Program-made: the position numbers and the translations under genes | Notes under the pieces: model-generated | The model's database searches: none | What the model saw: only the letters and a program-made list of their open reading frames with translations | What the model was told of the DNA's origin: nothing | In this document: positions 59,896 to 64,000 of the stretch, piece after piece | Layout of the letters: the number at the start of each line of letters is the position of its first letter | How positions within the stretch are numbered: position 1 is the first letter of the stretch | Source of the DNA: Salvator merianae | Taxonomy: Eukaryota; Chordata; Lepidosauria; Squamata; Teiidae | Assembly (NCBI GenBank): GCA_003586115.2 | Contig: QVOM02000119.1 | Span: 45,992,742-46,056,741 of the forward strand | Reading direction: 5' to 3' | DNA length: 64,000 nt

Positions 59896-60310
59896 GGACC
59901 GGTTCACAGTTGGAGTGCTAATAAGTGTGAGGGTGCATCCACATATTGTGGAGGCCCAGGCATTCAGGGGTATCTGCAAATGCTCCCAAAGGCTACTAGC
60001 TCTGGACAACTAAATAGTTGTCCATACTGGCTTTTGGTATGCAGCACTTGCACCTACTTCTGGGTGCAAACGCTGCAGGTCGTTGTGTGGCTGCATAGTT
60101 GCGCGCCATGCCCCGGTCTCCATAGTAGCAGCCGGACGTTTCTTCAGCCTCTGTCATGGCAAGTGGCCAGCATTTGCAGTGTCAGTGCCGGACGCCCAGT
60201 TCTGGGCTGTTCCAGTCCTCACAGTGTGGATGGCTGCCACATCATGGGGAATGTTCTACCTTAGAATGGGATAATTATCCCATTCTAAGGTTGAAAGTGC
60301 AAACTAGCAC
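59896..60310 (+). mobile_element. Family A MITE, copy A5
   Basis: Starts GGACCGGTTCACAGTT and ends at TTGAAAGTGCAAAC; the last bases of the terminus are replaced by other sequence. The body carries the family landmarks (GGAGGCCC, GCCGGACG, GGCAAGTGGCCAGCATT, CACAGTGTGGATGGCTGCCACA). It has the longest hairpin of the family, at 60258-60291. Confidence 0.75.
60258..60291. repeat. Perfect 34-bp palindrome in copy A5
   Basis: Reads ACCTTAGAATGGGATAA and its exact complement, without loop bases. It is the longest perfect palindrome I found in the window. Confidence 0.97.
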
Positions 60311-61048
60311 TTAGTGCTAATGACTGCATGTCTGGAACACAGCAGACAGAATTCTGAAGTTATGCTTAATTTCATTCTGAAATTTAGGAATGCACAGTTT
60401 AAAGCTATTCATTAGAAAGAAGCCAAAACTAAAACTCAGATAGTGTTTTAAAAAAAATTGTGTTATGAAAACCAATGCATCTGTTGTGTCCTGAAGCCTA
60501 GACCATATTCATTGGGTATAATGTCTTTTGCAGTGGTAGCACAGCGAAATCCAATCCAAAACTCATTTCACTGAGGTTTGGGCAACTTCAAATAATTTGG
60601 CAACAAGAAAACAGGCTGGTTATGATTCAGAGTTCATCGGAAACTTTCAGCAACTCCTAATCTTTGCAAATATTGCATCATGACATGGCAAAATCATAGC
60701 TATTAGGGTGTCTTTTTGTATTGGTGTAAAATGTTCACTTTCTGACCTTGAGGCTTTCTTACAAAAATAGGTTGGGTGAGCTACATCTATCTATAATCTA
60801 TCTGTCTATCGATCGATCGATCGATCACAGTCTTTTCTGTATGTTAACTGATTCCTTTGAAGCAGCAGTTTTGATGCATAATTGAATCTGGCTATATCAT
60901 CTATACCACTGAATTATCACTGGTGAGTCTTAGGAGGTTGAGACCTTCAGGTGTAGGGCAAGATATAAATCAATCAATCAATAAATAAATAAATACTTCT
61001 TACAAGTAGTCCAAGCAAATGTATCTGACTGTACTCAAAATTCTCAAT
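60311..61048. other. Unassigned, with simple repeats and an L2-type tail
   Basis: Contains an ATCT/ATCG tract (60784-60827), where (GATC)n is itself palindromic, and at 60900-60995 a retroposon-type tail (GGCAAGATATAAATC then AATCAATCAATAAATAAATA). No gene. Confidence 0.6.
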
Positions 61049-61158
61049 GACCCTTTCTGTGCTGGGCCATAACCTTCAGTAGTCTGCACTAGCATGTGGC
61101 TGGCTGGTCCCTATTCCAGGATATAATCTGGAATCAGGCCCAGTGTCAGAAAGGCCCT
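61049..61158. mobile_element. Family D-type short MITE, D3
   Basis: 110 bp. GACCCTTTCTGTGCTGGGCC at the left and GGCCCAGTGTCAGAAAGGCCC at the right, imperfect inverted repeats of about 20 bp similar to the D1 termini. The middle contains the inverted pair TATTCCAG and CTGGAATC. No coding capacity. Confidence 0.75.
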
Positions 61159-61189
61159 ATAATTAAACAATAATCTTATTTATTATTTA

Positions 61190-61300
61190 TTTATGATTTC
61201 TTTATTTATATTTCTATCTTACCCTGTACCTGAAGGTTGCAGGGCAGGGCACAATAAATTCACTATAAAAGCAGATAAAATAAATTAACTAAAACAGTCA
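61190..61300 (-). mobile_element. L2-type LINE/SINE 3' end (minus strand)
   Basis: TTATTTATATTTCTATCTTACCC, then TGCAGGGCAGGGCACAATAAATTC, the reverse counterpart of the tails at 58.7 and 60.9 kb. Confidence 0.55.
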
Positions 61301-61739
61301 CAGCATTGGGAGGGGATGCTGTTATGCATCGTATATGTGTCAGTTATCAAATGGTTTCCTGTAGTTCAAGAGTGCTCAGGGATCCAGATGTTCCTGAACT
61401 ACAGTTCCCATCATTCTGTGCTAAACTCAGGGCTAGCATGGAATAATGTCAACTGTAGTTCGGGAACACCTAGAGAGGTGCAACTAAGCACCTCTATTAT
61501 AGCTGAAAATAAAGGTTTCACACCCAAAAATGCACTATGTCTTGTACACCATTTCACGTACATAGAAATAATGTTCCAGTTCTATACCTCAGTTGTAGGT
61601 ACTCTTTTGTTTCTAGTCTTGCTCCAGAACTGTTTGTGTTTTTTGCAAACAAAAATTGCAAGGAGAAGAGTTGCTTCCAATTGCTGCACAAGACTCAGCT
61701 GAAATGTCCTGAGACTTTTAACATGATAATATTGCATGT
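61301..61739. other. Unassigned sequence
   Basis: Contains inverted pieces of a GAACTACAGTTCCCATCATTC / GTTCGGGAACACC type (61394-61470), as in small palindromic repeats. No gene recognised. Confidence 0.4.
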
Positions 61740-62226
61740 AAGGCTGCAACCAGGCAGGGTGTAAAACCCAGGAGTATCTCAGGGCTATGGTAGGATTGCC
61801 AGATGTGTCTGTGGCAATCTCCACATAACCCTGGGATACAGGGACTATATCCTACAGTATTGCTATAGTGGGAATAAACTCTCAGCCCACATTTTCCCAC
61901 TATAGTGACATTGACTTACCTGTCTGGATGTTGCTGCCAGGAGCCGCCATCTTGAAAATGGCCACCATGCATATGTGAAGTCTGAAAATGTGGCCATGCA
62001 TGCATGAGTGACAGCAGCTGCACACTTCCAGGTATTTTGTGCCATCAAAATACTCGGATGTATGTGTCACACCATCACCGAATCAAGCACCAGACAAGGT
62101 AGGTGTCCTCGCTTGCCCCACGCTGTTGCCCAGCTGTCTGGGCAACAAGCAATTATTCTGGAGGAGCTTTACTCCAGAAAAATCACTAAATAGCAGGAGT
62201 TGGGGGCAACATCTGGAGGTGGCCTA
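61740..62226 (+). mobile_element. Family B MITE, copy B2
   Basis: Starts TAAGGCTGCAACCAGGCAGG and ends CAACATCTGGAGGTGGCCTA, decayed versions of the B1 termini, in opposite orientation to B1. Body matches: TCTGTGGCAA, ATGGCCACCATGCATATGTG (exact 20 bp) and CATCAAAATAC. Slightly longer than B1 because of an insertion in the first third. No coding capacity. Confidence 0.8.
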
Positions 62227-63683
62227 AGATCAAGGTTATCTAGAGTAGAATAGCCTTACTCTTTTTTCATAGAAATAAATTTCTGTTGGTCCCCATCAAG
62301 ACACACAGAACCTTGTAAATTGAAAGTGGCAGTTCAGTCCTTCTGTATTACAGATTTCTGCAGACTTGTGGACTTGGAAAGAAAAAGAAACAAAGCTTTT
62401 GACCCTGGTCAGATCAAAGTGTGGAAAGCTTTAGCTTCAAAGTTGATGAGTGAGAGATGACAAGGGATTCATTACAAGATTTTGCAAAAAAAATGTAGTG
62501 TACCTCAGCTACATATTAACACTTGGTATTTTAAATAGTGCATGCAGTGAAGATGGTAATATGCCCTTTTCTAAGTTATTCTCTGGCAAGAAGAGGGAAC
62601 CAAAGCAAGTTATTGAATATAGCACTGAATAAACAAAAGATGCAGTTTGAGGGGCTGCTTGTCTGGAAATCTGTGACCATAATCTTTTTATTTTTTCACT
62701 GCTTTTAGATATTTTATTAAAATAAATAGAGAATGTCACAGTCTCAGTCCTGTCATAAAACTGGTTTACCAGCTTCATGAAACTGTGGTGTTATATTATT
62801 ACTGCCGATTGCCTCAGATATTTATACATGGCATAATGTATTGCTGACTTATAGAAATGTCCATATTATAGCAATATTTTATTGGGCTTTCCAAACTGTC
62901 ATGAAATACTGAATAACATTAAGGCTTCCAGAACATACAGTTCTCTAGAATTTACATATAGAAATACTAAGACACGAATAAATATAAAACTGCTGCATGG
63001 TACTAGGGTGTAATTTCCAAATGCCTTAAAGAACAACATTTTGAAAGCAGCATAATTAATGGTTGATGCTGCATAACCTTTTAGTCATGCAGTTAAGGAT
63101 TAGTTTTACCACTTAAATGCCAAGATAATGAATTTATACTAAAGTGCAGTTCTGAAAATGGCTTGGACTCCAATCCTTCTCTTCTTGTTCATAACAAGTA
63201 GGTCTGAAATCAATTGATTTATTCACAGATTAATCTTCTGTTTGCTATTAGTCAGACCACAATTCAATTTTTCCACAGCAGGGGGACATCCAGTATGAAT
63301 TCCCAATCTAATAATTGCAGATATTGTTGCAGCTTGATACAACAGATTTTTTTATTTTCTAAAACAAAAATAACTGGTGAATAAAACAGATATATAAAAG
63401 ACATACAGTTCATGATGAGATTATTCCCATCAGTTAATTGTTCTTGGGTTGCATCTGCATGCATATTATTAAATCTGGAATAACCCAGGATCTCAGTTCA
63501 TAGTTTGAAGTTTTATAATTCTAGAACTAAATATTTGCTAATCTGATATTAACATGGCTATTTAAGTTTGGATTTTTGCAAGGTGAAAACTGATTTCTAT
63601 GGAGCATTTAAGAACTGAAAGAAGACATTTTACACTCACCTTATCAGATAAGATCAAATATGGTAAGTTCATTGCAGCACTCA
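62227..63683. other. Unassigned AT-rich sequence
   Basis: No gene or repeat recognised. Confidence 0.4.
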
Positions 63684-64000
63684 GGCCTGTTCATACTTTT
63701 CACTAGCGAGTATGCATCGACACTTTGTGGAGGCCCTCACGATCAGGAGCGAGCTACAACCACTCCCAATCCTTACTTGCTGTAGAACACAAAATCGTGC
63801 TCCACAGCAGTACCAGAAGCAGCTGGACTGCTCCTGGTACACAGCATACACATCTTCTTCTGGGTATGAACGCTGCGCTGCATGGCACAGTTGCAGCTGT
63901 GACTGTGCAGTCTTGAGCCGTGGCTTTGACTGTGGCTGCACAGTCACACTGCATCTCCGGTCACCGTGGCAGCACTGTGAGTGCTGGTAGCCCATGGCCG
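63684..64000 (+). mobile_element. Family A MITE, copy A6 (cut by window end)
   Basis: Starts GGCCTGTTCATACTTTTCAC. It follows A2 and A4 closely: GGAGGCCCTCACGATCAGGAG, then the AACACAAAATCGTGCTCCACAGC block, a GGTACACAG/GGTATGAACGCTGCG block and CTCCGGTCACCGTGGCAGC. The 3' half with the hairpin lies beyond the window. Confidence 0.8.

Noticed and set aside
60808..60827. Run of GATC repeats as possible methylation or origin signal
   Set aside because: GATC clusters have such meaning in some bacteria, not here; it is part of an ATCT/ATCG simple repeat.
1..64000. tRNA, rRNA and other structured RNA genes
   Set aside because: I looked for tRNA A/B boxes with matching arms and found none that I could fold convincingly; a covariance search would settle it.

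Overview
The window looks like gene-poor nuclear DNA of a sauropsid, most likely a squamate reptile. I found no host protein-coding exon, rRNA or tRNA gene that I could defend. Almost everything recognisable is a mobile element or simple repeat. The squamate call rests on the mix: a CR1 LINE with an intact-looking reverse transcriptase and an octamer (ATTCTATG) tail, several L2 LINE pieces ending in (AAAT)n or similar A-rich tails, an L1-like 3' end, LTR remnants, many short palindromic DNA transposons, and long TTTC, TTTCC and AAT microsatellites. The stretch could be intergenic or a large intron; the sequence alone does not say which.

Layout. 0.7-2.5 kb: an L2 fragment and an old CR1 fragment, both on the minus strand. 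3.4-8.1 kb: the first copies of a palindrome-bearing MITE family (family A) and of family C, plus microsatellites. 9.3-12.5 kb: an L2 tail, a probable L1 3' end and a long pyrimidine tract. 14.7-19.1 kb: LTR-type remnants, a family A copy and a fold-back element. 22.3-26.8 kb: a 502-bp terminal-inverted-repeat element (family D), an L2 fragment, family E and a CR1/L3-type tail. 29.2-29.9 kb: a nearly perfect 278-bp tandem duplication and a Z-DNA-type CA/TG/CG tract. 32.5-36.2 kb: the centrepiece, a relatively young CR1 inserted inside an older L2. 36.9-43.5 kb: a diverged tandem repeat and further LTR-like blocks. 44.6-64 kb: more copies of families A, B, C, E and F, and an 0.8-kb CR1/L3-type fragment.

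The most interesting structure is family A. It has six convincing copies, one cut by the window end. Near one end it carries a palindrome whose two arms differ between copies but change together, so each copy keeps its own self-complementary hairpin. Terminal repeats of families A, B, D and F are hAT-like in general look, but I could not confirm 8-bp target duplications and no transposase source lies in the window.

None of the genes here appear to work together as a host system. The only near-intact coding capacity is the CR1 endonuclease/reverse transcriptase, which is 5'-truncated and frameshifted.
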